DNA from: Pseudomonas marginalis
GTDB lineage: Bacteria; Pseudomonadota; Gammaproteobacteria; Pseudomonadales; Pseudomonadaceae
Direction: 5' to 3'
Assembly: GCF_900105325.1 (NCBI RefSeq)
Contig: NZ_FNSU01000003.1
Location: 2,790,001 to 2,854,000 of the forward strand
Length of the DNA stretch: 64,000 nucleotides
This document shows positions 15,911-24,547 of this stretch, piece by piece. The notes beneath the pieces were generated by a model. That model saw only the letters and a list, made by a program, of their open reading frames with translations. It was not told the DNA's origin and searched no databases. A program made the translations under genes and the position numbers. The stretch's first letter is position 1. The number at the start of each line of letters is the position of its first letter.

Positions 15911-17278
15911 GCCGCCCGTCGGACGAGTCATCTGGGTGCCTTCCGGGAAATACTGCTGCACCGCCAGTTGGAAGGCGCTGAGATTCTTGCGGTATTCCTG
16001 GCGGATGTAACGCAGGTGCCGGTCGTAGCCGCCGTTCTCCAGATACGCTGCCACGCCCATCTGGGTGACGCTGCAGGCCGAGTGGGTGCTGAACATTTGC
16101 AGGCGCTGGATTTCCTGCTGGTACTTGCCGGCGATCATCCAGCCGATGCGCACACCCGGCGACAAGGTCTTGGAAAAGCTCGAGCAATAAATGACCCGGT
16201 CCAGGCGATCATAGGCCTTGAGGGCCTTGGTGCGGCCGAGTTCGAACATCAGTTCGCCGTAAATATCGTCTTCGACAATCTGGATGTCGAAATCCGAGGC
16301 CAGGCGCAGCAACTGTTTCTGCCGTTCCTCGGGCATGGTGCCGCCCAGGGGGTTGCTCAGGCGCGTGGTCAACACCAGGGCCTTGATCGACCATTGGTTG
16401 GCGGCCAGTTGCAGGGCTTCCAGGCTCATGCCGGTGGACGGGTCGCTGGGGATCTCGATGACCTTGAGGCCCAACAGGTCGGCCAGTTGCAGCAAGCCGT
16501 AATAGGTCGGCGATTCAGCCGCGATCAAGTCGCCGGGGCGTGTCAGCACCCGTAGCGACATCTGCAAGGCGTCAACACAGCCGTGGGTGATCACCACTTC
16601 GGAGGGGTCCACCACCACGCCGGCGTCACGCATGCGAATCGCCACCTGGCGACGCAGCGGCTCGAAACCGGGGCTGAACATGTAGCTGAAGGCGCGTGGG
16701 CTCTGGAAGCGCGTGACCTTGGCCAATTGCTGGTGCAGCGCCCGTACCGGCAGATAGTCGACGCTCGGCACGGCGGCGCCCAGGGGAAATACACCTTCGC
16801 GGCGCGACTCGCCCAATACCTGCTGGATAATGCTGCTGCGGGTGACCAACCCCGGGCGCTCGACCCGCGCGATGTCCGGCGTGGGCGCCGTGAGTGCTGG
16901 TGTCTGGTGCACGTAGTAACCGGACTGCGGCCGTGCCCGGATCAGCCCCTGGTCTTCCAGGTTGGCGTAGGCCTGCAATACCGTAGCGTGGCTGACATTG
17001 AGCTGGGAGCTCATCTTGCGCACCGAGGGCACGCGCTCGCCAGGTTGATAGACACCGCGACGGATGTCCTCAGCCAGTTGCTGGGCGATACGTTGGTAAA
17101 GCAACAGATTGGTCATGACGCAGCACTCGATTTCACGGGTATTTTATTTTTGTGTGAAACATACCAGCACAGTTTAGAAGTGTACGGGGACAGTTGCCAC
17201 AATAGTCGAGCGCGCGCGGGAGTGACAGTAAAAACTGTAAGGTGAGTGGAGAGAATATTCAGATGTATACAGAACAAT

Positions 17279-17366
17279 GTGGGAGGGGGCTTGCTCCCGA
17301 TGACGGAGTGTCAGTCGCCGAAAATAGTGACTGATCCACCGCTATCGGGGGCAAGCCCCCTCCCAC
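17279..17366. repeat. REP pair (REPIN), GTGGGAGGGGGCTTGC family
   Basis: A 23-base REP at 17279-17301 and its near-exact inverted copy at 17344-17366 form a long hairpin in the intergenic gap before the OmpA-like gene's 3' end. This REP family is scattered through fluorescent pseudomonads. Confidence 0.9.
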
Positions 17367-17387
17367 CCTTTTGATTTGCGCAAGGCT

Positions 17388-18203
17388 TCAGCGAGCGGCA
17401 CCCAACTGGCCCTTCTCGTCGGAGAACACTATTTCCACGCGACGGTTCTGCGCGCGGCCACGCTCGGAGGCGTTGGCTTCCACCGGGTACTGGTCGCCGT
17501 AGCCTTCAACCTGGATGCGCTTCTCATCGATCCCCAGGTCCACCAGCACATCGGCCACCGATTGCGCGCGATCACGGGACAGTTTGACGTTTTCCTGCTG
17601 ACCACCCGTATTGTCAGCGTACCCCTCGATGCGCACCACACGCTTGGGGTTCAGTTGCAGGAACTGCACGATTTTCAATACGGTGCGGTTCGCCGAGTTT
17701 TTCAACTCCGCTTCACCGGTATCGAACAGCACGTCGCCCAGGGTCATCACCAGGCCACGATCGGTCTGAGTGGTGGTCAGGCTGGCGATCTGTTCTTCGA
17801 GCCATTTACCCTGCTGCTGCACGCTGATCAGCTTGCTTTCACGCAGGGCCAATTGCAGGCGCTGGCGTTCCAGTTCGAGCTTGGCGGCACGCTCTTCGTT
17901 AAGTGTCTGCTCGGTGTGTTCGCGGGCGATGGCACTGTAGCGCTGGCTCAGGTAGGCGTAATGCACCACGTCGGCACCGCTGCCCCAGTAGCTGGACAAG
18001 CGGTCGGCCCGCGCCAGGGATTCACCGGCGCGGATCACGTCCTTGGGTGCGATACGCAGCACGTTGGCGTCTTCCTTGACCTTCTGGAAGTCGCTGCCCG
18101 CCTGTTGCAAGGCCTGTTCGCCACTGGGGTGGCTGGCACAACCGCCCAGTGCCGCACTGCCCAGCAGCACGGCACAGCCCAGACCACGGATCATCGGGTT
18201 CAT
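17388..18203 (-). CDS. OmpA family lipoprotein
   Basis: 271 residues. Signal peptide with lipobox LGGC (Cys22) indicates an outer-membrane lipoprotein. Residues about 115-145 form a coiled coil rich in E, R and L. The C-terminal OmpA-like peptidoglycan-binding domain has DVLFDTGEAELKN, VRIEGYADNTG and LSRDRAQSVADVL, ending with the NRRVEI motif. It ties the outer membrane to peptidoglycan. Its ATG overlaps the stop of the DUF4398 lipoprotein gene by four bases, so the two are translationally coupled and probably work together. Confidence 0.92.
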   Translation of the reverse strand: MNPMIRGLGCAVLLGSAALGGCASHPSGEQALQQAGSDFQKVKEDANVLRIAPKDVIRAGESLARADRLSSYWGSGADVVHYAYLSQRYSAIAREHTEQTLNEERAAKLELERQRLQLALRESKLISVQQQGKWLEEQIASLTTTQTDRGLVMTLGDVLFDTGEAELKNSANRTVLKIVQFLQLNPKRVVRIEGYADNTGGQQENVKLSRDRAQSVADVLVDLGIDEKRIQVEGYGDQYPVEANASERGRAQNRRVEIVFSDEKGQLGAAR

Positions 18204-18562
18204 TGGGCTTCTCCCAGCTGCAATTGCTTGCGCAGGCGCGTGATGCGGGTATTGAGCACGTTCAGTTGTTCCTGGCTCTTGCGGGTCAGCACCTGGGCTT
18301 CGGCCAGGCGCGCATCCAGCTCGGCCTGTTCGGCCTGCATGCGCGCGTCCTTGTAGGATTGCTCGGCCATGTCGGCCTTGGCCTGGGCGAATTTGTCTTC
18401 GGCCATTTTCAGTTCGGGTGATTCATCGGTGCTGGCGCCCACGGCGTTGGCTTGTTCCAGGGCTTGCTGGGTGAGGCGAATTTGTTCATTCGGCGCAGGA
18501 TCGGCTGCACATCCCGCCAGAGCGACAACGGCGAGGGCCGCGAAAAAAGGTCGAAGAGTCAC
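18200..18562 (-). CDS. DUF4398 domain-containing lipoprotein
   Basis: 120 residues. Lipobox LAGC (Cys18) after a short signal peptide, then a continuous helical, coiled-coil-like region (residues 25-115: QQALEQANAVGAS, KFAQAKADMAEQSYKDA and similar). DUF4398 proteins commonly precede OmpA-like lipoproteins, as here, and are thought to act in the cell envelope. No enzyme motif is visible. Confidence 0.85.
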   Translation of the reverse strand: MTLRPFFAALAVVALAGCAADPAPNEQIRLTQQALEQANAVGASTDESPELKMAEDKFAQAKADMAEQSYKDARMQAEQAELDARLAEAQVLTRKSQEQLNVLNTRITRLRKQLQLGEAQ

Positions 18563-18571
18563 TGAAAATCC

Positions 18572-19387
18572 CTACTTTGTTGGGGTGCCGACGGGTTGTT
18601 GCAATTGCGCTTTCCAACGCTCCAGATTGCGCTGCAGCGCGGCTTCCGTCACACCAGACCCGGGCAATTCTGTCATCTTTTTGGCCAGCTGTCCGCGCAG
18701 CCACGGATCATTGCAGGCCGAGTTGTGGGAAATCGCCAGGTACAGGCCGGGCTGATCGACGGGCACGTCGCGGGCCACCAGGTCATTGCTCATCCCTAAC
18801 GTCTGGGCCATGGCCATGCCGGAGTAACGCCCGGCCAGCACGTAGTCCACTTCCCCCAGCAGCAGTTTCTGGAAGGCCGGGGTCAACGTGGGCAGGCGTT
18901 GCAGGGTCAGTTGCTGGCCGGCGAAGGTTTCAAAGTCGCGGCTCAAGCGCGCACGTTCCGACACTGCACCCTTGTGGCCATGCAGGTCCGCCGCCGTGGA
19001 GTAGGCCAGCGCCGAATCCTTGCGGGTCCAGACCAGATAATCGAGCTGTACCAGCGCGGGGTGGATGTAGTCGAGGGTTTCCAGCTCGCCAAGGTTCAGC
19101 GGTGCATCGGCGAGGATGTCCATGCGCCCGCTGCGCACTTCGTCCAGGGCCAGGGAACGCTTGCCGCCGTAGAGCAGGTCGATTTTCAACCCAAGCTCCT
19201 TGGCTACCTGTTGCAAGACATCGGCGGTGGCGCCGATCAGGTGCGTCGGGGCTTGGGGGTCGCGCCACAGCAGCGGCGGTGCATCCGGGCTGCCGGTGAT
19301 CACCAGGCGATCACATTTGCCGGCTGCCTGGGCCAGGCTCGACAGCAGCGTAAGTCCCAGCAGTACGGCCCAGGGGCGCAGTTCCAT
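18572..19387 (-). CDS. Periplasmic substrate-binding protein, family 3-like (transporter substrate-binding domain)
   Basis: 271 residues with a signal peptide (MELRPWAVLLGLTLLSSLAQA). The core resembles family 3 solute-binding proteins: LVITGSPDAPPLLWRD, IGATADVLQQVAKELGL, GRMDILADAPLN and LLGEVDYVLAGRYSG. No ABC permease or ATPase gene adjoins, so it may be an orphan sensor or a binder serving a distant transporter. GGAGA upstream and the signal peptide fix the start at 19387. It precedes the DUF4398-OmpA pair by only nine bases and is likely in one operon with them. Confidence 0.78.
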   Translation of the reverse strand: MELRPWAVLLGLTLLSSLAQAAGKCDRLVITGSPDAPPLLWRDPQAPTHLIGATADVLQQVAKELGLKIDLLYGGKRSLALDEVRSGRMDILADAPLNLGELETLDYIHPALVQLDYLVWTRKDSALAYSTAADLHGHKGAVSERARLSRDFETFAGQQLTLQRLPTLTPAFQKLLLGEVDYVLAGRYSGMAMAQTLGMSNDLVARDVPVDQPGLYLAISHNSACNDPWLRGQLAKKMTELPGSGVTEAALQRNLERWKAQLQQPVGTPTK

Positions 19388-19420
19388 GGCGGTTTCTCCG
19401 GCGTTCAAAAAAGCCCGGGC

Positions 19421-19449
19421 CAAAAAAAGCCCGGTCACTAGACCGGGCT
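19421..19449 (-). terminator. Rho-independent terminator after etfA
   Basis: AGCCCGGTC (19428-19436) and GACCGGGCT (19441-19449) form a perfect 9-bp stem with a 4-base loop. On the minus strand the stem is followed by a run of seven T. Confidence 0.92.
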
Positions 19450-19471
19450 CTTTATAAGTGAAGCGGCTGGA

Positions 19472-20401
19472 TTAGACCAGCTTCTCCAACTCGGGTACGG
19501 CTTCGAACAAGTCCGCCACCAGGCCGTAATCGGCCACCTGGAAGATCGGTGCTTCTTCGTCCTTGTTGATCGCGACGATCACTTTGGAGTCCTTCATACC
19601 GGCCAAGTGCTGGATCGCGCCGGAGATACCGACAGCGATGTACAGCTGTGGCGCAACGATCTTGCCGGTCTGGCCGACCTGCATGTCGTTGGGTACGAAG
19701 CCTGCGTCGACGGCCGCGCGGGAGGCGCCGACCGCAGCGCCGAGCTTGTCGGCCAGGGCGTACAGGTGCTTGAAGTTGTCACCGTTCTGCATGCCACGGC
19801 CGCCGGAAACGACGATCTTGGCAGCGGTCAGCTCAGGGCGATCCGACTTGGCCAGTTCTTCGCCAACAAAGCTGGAAGTGCCAGCGTCGTGGGCAGCAGA
19901 GACGGCTTCAACGGCAGCCGAACCACCTTCAGCGGCAACCGGGTCGAAACCGGTGGCACGCACGGTGATGACTTTGACGGCAGCGGTCGATTGCACGGTG
20001 GCAATCGCGTTACCGGCATAGATCGGGCGCTTGAAGGTGTCGGCGCTTTCTACCGAGATGATCTCGGAGATCTGGTCAACATCCAGCTGCGCGGCAACGC
20101 GCGGCAGGATGTTTTTGCCGTTGGAAGTGGCGGCAGCCAGGATGTGGCTGTAGCCAGCGCCTAGCTCTGCTACCAGGGGGGCGACGTTTTCCGGCAGTTG
20201 GTGAGCGTAAGCGACGTTGTCGGCCAGCAGTACTTTGCTTACGCCAGCCACTTTGGCTGCAGCCTCAGCCACGGCGCCAGCGCCTTGACCGGCGACCAGT
20301 ACGTGGATGTCGCCACCGATTTTAGCGGCAGCAGCAACAGTGTTCAGGGTGGCCGGGGCCAGCACCTTATTGTCGTGTTCTGCGATTACCAAGATAGTCA
20401 T
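19472..20401 (-). CDS. etfA: Electron transfer flavoprotein subunit alpha
   Basis: 309 residues. Carries electrons from acyl-CoA and other dehydrogenases to ETF-ubiquinone oxidoreductase. The C-terminal FAD-binding domain is clear: VSGGRGMQNGDNF, VGASRAAVDAG, VGQTGKIVAPQLYIAVGISG and the final INKDEEAPIFQVADYGLV. It begins two bases after the etfB stop codon. Normal length for the family. Its electron acceptor is encoded divergently at 21.7 kb. Confidence 0.97.
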   Translation of the reverse strand: MTILVIAEHDNKVLAPATLNTVAAAAKIGGDIHVLVAGQGAGAVAEAAAKVAGVSKVLLADNVAYAHQLPENVAPLVAELGAGYSHILAAATSNGKNILPRVAAQLDVDQISEIISVESADTFKRPIYAGNAIATVQSTAAVKVITVRATGFDPVAAEGGSAAVEAVSAAHDAGTSSFVGEELAKSDRPELTAAKIVVSGGRGMQNGDNFKHLYALADKLGAAVGASRAAVDAGFVPNDMQVGQTGKIVAPQLYIAVGISGAIQHLAGMKDSKVIVAINKDEEAPIFQVADYGLVADLFEAVPELEKLV

Positions 20402-20403
20402 GA

Positions 20404-21153
20404 TTAGATTACCTTCGCTTCGTTTTTCAGTTTCTCGACCAGTTCAGCCACCGACTTGACCTTGATGCCCGCGCTGCGTGCAGCCGGCGCTTCAACTTTG
20501 ACGGTCTTGTTGGTGGAGGCGGTGGAAACGCCCAAAGCATCCGGAGTCAGCACTTCGAGAGGCTTCTTCTTGGCTTTCATGATGTTTGGCAGGGACGCGT
20601 AGCGCGGCTCGTTCAAACGCAGGTCGGTGGTGACGATGGCCGGCAGTTTCAGGGAAACCGTCTGCGCGCCGCCGTCGATTTCACGGGTCACGGCAACGTT
20701 GTCGCCGCTCACTTCGACTTTCGAAGCGAAGGTGCCCTGGCCGTAACCGGTCAGTGCAGCCAGCATCTGGCCAGTCTGGTTGTTGTCGCTGTCGATCGCC
20801 TGTTTGCCGAGGATCACCAGCTGAGGCTGTTCCTTGTCGACAACGGCCTTGAGCAACTTGGCCACGGCCAGGGAGGTCAGCTCTTCAGCGGACTCGACCA
20901 GGATAGCGCGGTCGGCACCCAGTGCCAGGGCGGTACGCAACTGCTCTTGAGCAGTGGTCGGGCCGATGGAAACCACAACGATTTCAGTCGCCACGCCTTT
21001 CTCTTTCAGGCGTACGGCTTCTTCCACGGCGATTTCACAGAAAGGGTTCATCGACATCTTGACGTTAGCAAGGTCGACGCCGGAATTGTCCGCCTTGACG
21101 CGAACTTTCACGTTGTAATCGACAACGCGTTTGACAGCTACAAGAACCTTCAT
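20404..21153 (-). CDS. etfB: Electron transfer flavoprotein subunit beta
   Basis: 249 residues starting MKVLVAVKRVVDYNVKVRVK, the standard EtfB N-terminus, with ILGKQAIDSDNNQTGQMLA forming the AMP-binding/recognition region and ADLRLNEPRYASLPNIMKAKKK-type sequence near 150-190. It pairs with EtfA to form the soluble ETF heterodimer. First gene of the etfBA operon, whose promoter lies in the 533-base gap shared with the ETF-QO gene. Confidence 0.97.
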   Translation of the reverse strand: MKVLVAVKRVVDYNVKVRVKADNSGVDLANVKMSMNPFCEIAVEEAVRLKEKGVATEIVVVSIGPTTAQEQLRTALALGADRAILVESAEELTSLAVAKLLKAVVDKEQPQLVILGKQAIDSDNNQTGQMLAALTGYGQGTFASKVEVSGDNVAVTREIDGGAQTVSLKLPAIVTTDLRLNEPRYASLPNIMKAKKKPLEVLTPDALGVSTASTNKTVKVEAPAARSAGIKVKSVAELVEKLKNEAKVI

Positions 21154-21521
21154 GGATTCCTCGTTACTCTCCGGTGAAAAGAAAGTCGCCTAGGCGAACC
21201 TGGCGGTTGATGCTCATCGGCACACAAGGGCACCTCCAAAAACGGCGGCGAATGACCTTGCTCACGGGAAGTGATGACCGTTCGTCAGTGGTGACTGGGA
21301 GGTCATTCTTTATCGCGGCGTGTAAACTGCGCGCCATCAATTAAACGCGCGTCACCTGTTTTGCCGTTGCCGTGCTTTTGGACGTGCTCTTGAAACCTAC
21401 AGTCTGCCTACGGTCTGTGCAAAACCGACCGTATATTGACCGGAACGCCTATTCTGGTCAATACGGCAAAATGGCCAGTCATAAGCCGCGTTGCTTTGAT
21501 TTACCTAGCCTGCGGGCAATT
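21154..21521. other. Intergenic region between etfB and the ETF-QO promoter
   Basis: No convincing gene is seen. A short open frame from 21436 overlaps the promoter and leader of the ETF-QO gene, lacks a ribosome binding site and is taken as chance. The etfB promoter must lie here on the minus strand. Confidence 0.6.
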
Positions 21522-21535
21522 CAAACAAACGTTTG
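21522..21535. promoter_or_regulatory. PsrA-type operator upstream of the ETF-QO gene
   Basis: CAAACAAACGTTTG fits the P. aeruginosa PsrA consensus (G/C)AAAC-N2-4-GTTT(G/C) exactly, with a 4-base spacer. It ends two bases before the -35 box of the ETF-QO promoter. PsrA is a TetR-type repressor released by long-chain fatty acids and is known to control etf and fad genes in P. aeruginosa. Confidence 0.75.
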
Positions 21536-21537
21536 TA

Positions 21538-21566
21538 TTGGACGCTGACAGTGGTCTATATATAAT
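21538..21566 (+). promoter_or_regulatory. Sigma-70 promoter of the ETF-QO gene
   Basis: TTGGAC (21538-21543) and a perfect TATAAT (21561-21566) are separated by 17 bases. Transcription should start near 21573, leaving a leader of about 114 bases. Confidence 0.85.
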
Positions 21567-21686
21567 GCGCCACCTAGAGAGACAGGTGGGTCATCCCCTG
21601 CCGTTGCGCACGGCGATGACGGACACGACACCGAACCTCCACCCATTAGAAAAAAAGCCTGTTGAGCCTTGAGTAGGAGATAGCCT

Positions 21687-23351
21687 GTGGAACGCGAATA
21701 CATGGAATTCGACGTGGTCATCGTCGGCGCTGGCCCGGCGGGCCTGTCTGCCGCCTGCCGACTGAAGCAGAAGGCCGCCGAAGCCGGTAAGGAAATCAGC
21801 GTCTGCGTGGTCGAGAAAGGCTCCGAAGTGGGCGCACACATCCTCTCCGGTGCCGTGTTCGAGCCCCGTGCCCTGAACGAACTGTTCCCGGACTGGAAGG
21901 AACTCGGCGCCCCGCTCAACACCCCCGTGGTGCGCGATGACATCTATGTGCTGCGCAGCGCCGACACCTCCACCAAGGTGCCAGACTTCTTTGTGCCCAA
22001 GACCATGCACAACGAAGGCAACTACATCATCTCCCTGGGTAACCTGTGCCGCTGGCTGGCCCAGCAGGCCGAGAACCTGGGTGTGGAAGTCTACCCCGGC
22101 TTCGCCGCCCAGGAAGCGCTGTTCGATGAAAACGGCGTGGTGCGCGGGATCATCACCGGCGACCTCGGCGTCGACCGTGAAGGCCAGCCAAAAGAAGGCG
22201 TCTACACCCCGGGCATGGAACTGCGTGGCAAGTACACGTTGTTCGCCGAAGGCTGCCGTGGGCATATCGGCAAGCAGTTGATCCAGCGCTTCAACCTGGA
22301 CAGCGACGCCGACGCCCAGCACTACGGCATCGGCCTCAAGGAAATCTGGGAAATCGACCCGGCCAAGCATCAGCCAGGCCTGGTGGTGCACACCGCCGGT
22401 TGGCCGCTGGACATCATGAGCAACGAGAACACCGGTGGCTCGTTCCTCTATCACCTGGAAAACAACCAGGTGGTCGTCGGCCTGATCGTCGACCTGTCCT
22501 ACAGCAACACCTTCCTGTCGCCGTTCGACGAGTTCCAGCGCCTCAAGCACCACCCGGTGCTGGCCCAGTACCTGGAAGGCGGCAAGCGCATCAGCTACGG
22601 CGCACGCGCCCTGGCCAAGGGCGGTATCAACTCGTTGCCGAAGATGGTGTTCAAGGGCGGCGCGCTCATCGGCTGCGACCTGGGCACCATGAACGTGGCC
22701 AAGATCAAAGGCAGCCACACTGCGATGAAGTCCGGCATGCTCGCTGCCGATGCCGTGGCCGAACGCCTGCTGGCCGAATCCGAAGGCGGCGATGAGCTGA
22801 CCAACTATGTCGACAGCTTCAAGGCAAGCTGGCTCTACGAAGAACTGTTCGCCAGCCGCAACTTCGGCCCGGCGATGCACAAGTTCGGCCCGATCATCGG
22901 CGCCGGCTTCAACTGGTTCGACCAGAACATCCTCGGCGGCAAGATGCCGTTCACCCTGCACGATACCAAGCCGGACTACGCCTGCCTGAAGCTGGCCAAG
23001 GACAGCAAGAAGATCGACTACCCGAAACCCGACGGCAAGTTGAGCTTCGACAAGTTGAGCTCGGTGTTCATCTCCGGTACCAACCACGAAGAAGAGCAGC
23101 CGTGCCACTTGAAGTTGAAAGACCCAAGCATCCCGATCGGCACCAACCTGCCGCTCTACGATGAACCGGCGCAGCGTTACTGCCCGGCCGGCGTGTATGA
23201 AGTGATCACCCAGGAAGACGGCGAGAAGCGCTTCCAGATCAACGCCCAGAACTGCGTGCACTGCAAGACCTGTGACATCAAGGACCCTTCGCAGAACATC
23301 ACGTGGGTCACACCGGAAGGTGCGGGTGGGCCGACTTACCCGAATATGTAA
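21687..23351 (+). CDS. Electron transfer flavoprotein-ubiquinone oxidoreductase
   Basis: 554 residues, full length. Membrane-associated flavoprotein that passes electrons from reduced ETF to ubiquinone. The FAD Rossmann motif VVIVGAGPAGLSAACR is at about 8-23. The C-terminal 4Fe-4S site has Cys499 (YCPAG) and Cys523, Cys526 and Cys529 (NCVHCKTC). The GTG at 21687 is the start because AGGAGA lies six bases before it; the ATG five codons later has no such site. A PsrA-type operator and a strong promoter precede it, and a terminator follows. Confidence 0.96.
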   Translation: MEREYMEFDVVIVGAGPAGLSAACRLKQKAAEAGKEISVCVVEKGSEVGAHILSGAVFEPRALNELFPDWKELGAPLNTPVVRDDIYVLRSADTSTKVPDFFVPKTMHNEGNYIISLGNLCRWLAQQAENLGVEVYPGFAAQEALFDENGVVRGIITGDLGVDREGQPKEGVYTPGMELRGKYTLFAEGCRGHIGKQLIQRFNLDSDADAQHYGIGLKEIWEIDPAKHQPGLVVHTAGWPLDIMSNENTGGSFLYHLENNQVVVGLIVDLSYSNTFLSPFDEFQRLKHHPVLAQYLEGGKRISYGARALAKGGINSLPKMVFKGGALIGCDLGTMNVAKIKGSHTAMKSGMLAADAVAERLLAESEGGDELTNYVDSFKASWLYEELFASRNFGPAMHKFGPIIGAGFNWFDQNILGGKMPFTLHDTKPDYACLKLAKDSKKIDYPKPDGKLSFDKLSSVFISGTNHEEEQPCHLKLKDPSIPIGTNLPLYDEPAQRYCPAGVYEVITQEDGEKRFQINAQNCVHCKTCDIKDPSQNITWVTPEGAGGPTYPNM

Positions 23352-23359
23352 GCCAAGCG

Positions 23360-23385
23360 AGGCTCCCGAATGGGAGCCTTTTTTA
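23360..23385 (+). terminator. Rho-independent terminator after the ETF-QO gene
   Basis: AGGCTCCC/GGGAGCCT, an 8-bp perfect stem with loop GAAT, then six T. Confidence 0.93.
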
Positions 23386-23406
23386 TGCAGTCAAACTCGG
23401 TCAACT

Positions 23407-23422
23407 GTGGGAGGGGGCTTGC
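23407..23422. repeat. Single truncated REP element
   Basis: GTGGGAGGGGGCTTGC, the first 16 bases of the family seen at 17279 and 31120, without an inverted partner. Confidence 0.8.
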
Positions 23423-23431
23423 CTGAAATGA

Positions 23432-24325
23432 CTAGGCAGCCCGCTCTTCGCCAGGGTTACGCTCGAAGTAGCGCTTGTACTCGCGACTGAACTGCGACGT
23501 ACTCTGGTACCCCACGCTGTGCGCCGCCTGCGCCACGCCCATGCCCTCCACCAGCAGCAACTGCTGAGCCTTGAGCAAGCGCAAACGCTTCAAGTACTGC
23601 ACCGGCGACAACAGCGTGCAGCGTTTGAAATGCTCGTGAAACGTCGACGCACTCATATGCGCGTACCCCGCCAACGTCTCGATATTCAGCGGCTCGGCGT
23701 AATGGGCATGCAGGTGATTCAACGACGTGGCGATCCGCGAAAACTGCCCCTGCTGTTCCACCAAGGCGCGCAGCACATCGGCCTGCGGACCGCGCAAGGC
23801 GGTGAACAATAATTCCCGCACCCGCGCCGGGCCCATGATCCGGCTTTCCAGTGGATCGTGCAGGCACTGCAGCAGCCGCTCGACGCAGCCGCGCATGGCG
23901 TCATCCAGGACCACCGAACTCATCGACTCCAGGGTTTGCGCGGTCGGCGGCGGACCGGCCTGCATGCCCATGGCCATCACCAACTCACCCAGCACCACGC
24001 GGTCGATGCCCACGGTCACCCCCAGCAGCGGCGCACCGGGCGCCATGGCGAACGTCTCGCACTCGAACGGCACCGGCATCGCCTGGATCAAGTAGTGCCC
24101 GGCGCCATACTCCAGCGTACGCGGGCCCAGGTAGGCGACCTTGCTGCCTTGGGCCACGAACATCAGGCTCGGCTCGTAGATCTGCGGGCCGCGCGCTACG
24201 TCGCAACTGGCGCGCAGTACTTGCACACCCGGCAGATGGGTCGGGGAGAAACCGTCGCGGGACGTCAGCCCCTCGATCAGGGCAACCAGCGTGGCGTTGG
24301 CATCAACATGGCGGGTCAATAGCAT
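23432..24325 (-). CDS. AraC family transcriptional regulator with AraC_N domain
   Basis: 297 residues: N-terminal AraC_N cupin-like domain (about 25-180, with VARGPQIYEPSLMFVAQGSK) and a C-terminal double helix-turn-helix ending VGYQSTSQFSREYKRYFERNPGE. It is divergent from the alcohol dehydrogenase gene at 24548, with 222 bases between the start codons, and is its likely regulator. This arrangement of AraC_N regulator beside an alcohol/aldehyde dehydrogenase is common in proteobacteria. The inducer is unknown. Confidence 0.9.
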   Translation of the reverse strand: MLLTRHVDANATLVALIEGLTSRDGFSPTHLPGVQVLRASCDVARGPQIYEPSLMFVAQGSKVAYLGPRTLEYGAGHYLIQAMPVPFECETFAMAPGAPLLGVTVGIDRVVLGELVMAMGMQAGPPPTAQTLESMSSVVLDDAMRGCVERLLQCLHDPLESRIMGPARVRELLFTALRGPQADVLRALVEQQGQFSRIATSLNHLHAHYAEPLNIETLAGYAHMSASTFHEHFKRCTLLSPVQYLKRLRLLKAQQLLLVEGMGVAQAAHSVGYQSTSQFSREYKRYFERNPGEERAA

Positions 24326-24360
24326 AAAAGCAGTTCTCGGGAGTTTTCAGATCTGAGCAT

Positions 24361-24427
24361 CAGCAAGCTTCAAGCCTCAAGCTGCAAGAGAGCACGCAGT
24401 TTATAGCTTGCGACTTGTAGCTTGCTG
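24361..24427. repeat. Imperfect inverted repeat rich in AAGC / GCTT
   Basis: CAGCAAGCTTCAAGCCTCAA (from 24361) and AGCTTGCGACTTGTAGCTTG (from 24405) belong to two 23-base arms that pair with three mismatches around a 21-base loop. This looks like another dispersed extragenic repeat family of pseudomonads. Confidence 0.6.
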
Positions 24428-24547
24428 CTTTTAGCGGCTCCTCCGGAGCTTTAGGCATGAGACTCGGAGCAATCGCCATGGCCGCATCAGGGGGTGACGC
24501 GGAAAATGGCCCGCCTCATCTGTCCCTGCTTTTGCGAGGTTTTCGCC

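Larger units (their letters stand above)
14361..17116 (-). pseudogene. MocR-type GntR/aminotransferase regulator gene, interrupted by an ISL3 element
   Basis: The N-terminal piece (17116 down to 15903) has a GntR winged helix (residues 5-70, GERVPSVRKMSSQLNVSHATVLQAY split over two helices) and most of a class I PLP aminotransferase fold, including the SSFSKTLSPGVRIG lysine site. It reads to GGFIL and then enters the insertion. The C-terminal piece resumes with WVSLPGRVNTQELHV and ends at 14361 (AAGF). Removing 14595-15902 and one 8-bp repeat restores a frame of about 480 residues, normal for MocR regulators, which use PLP to sense amino-acid or vitamin metabolites. The split product ends with about 20 IS-encoded residues and is probably inactive. 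Confidence 0.92.

Noticed and set aside
21436..21672. A 78-codon open frame upstream of the ETF-QO gene
   Set aside because: It runs across the PsrA-type box and both promoter elements, and lacks a ribosome binding site.
21591..23261. A 556-codon open frame antisense to the ETF-QO gene
   Set aside because: The ETF-QO gene is certain from its FAD and iron-sulfur motifs; the antisense frame has no recognisable domain.
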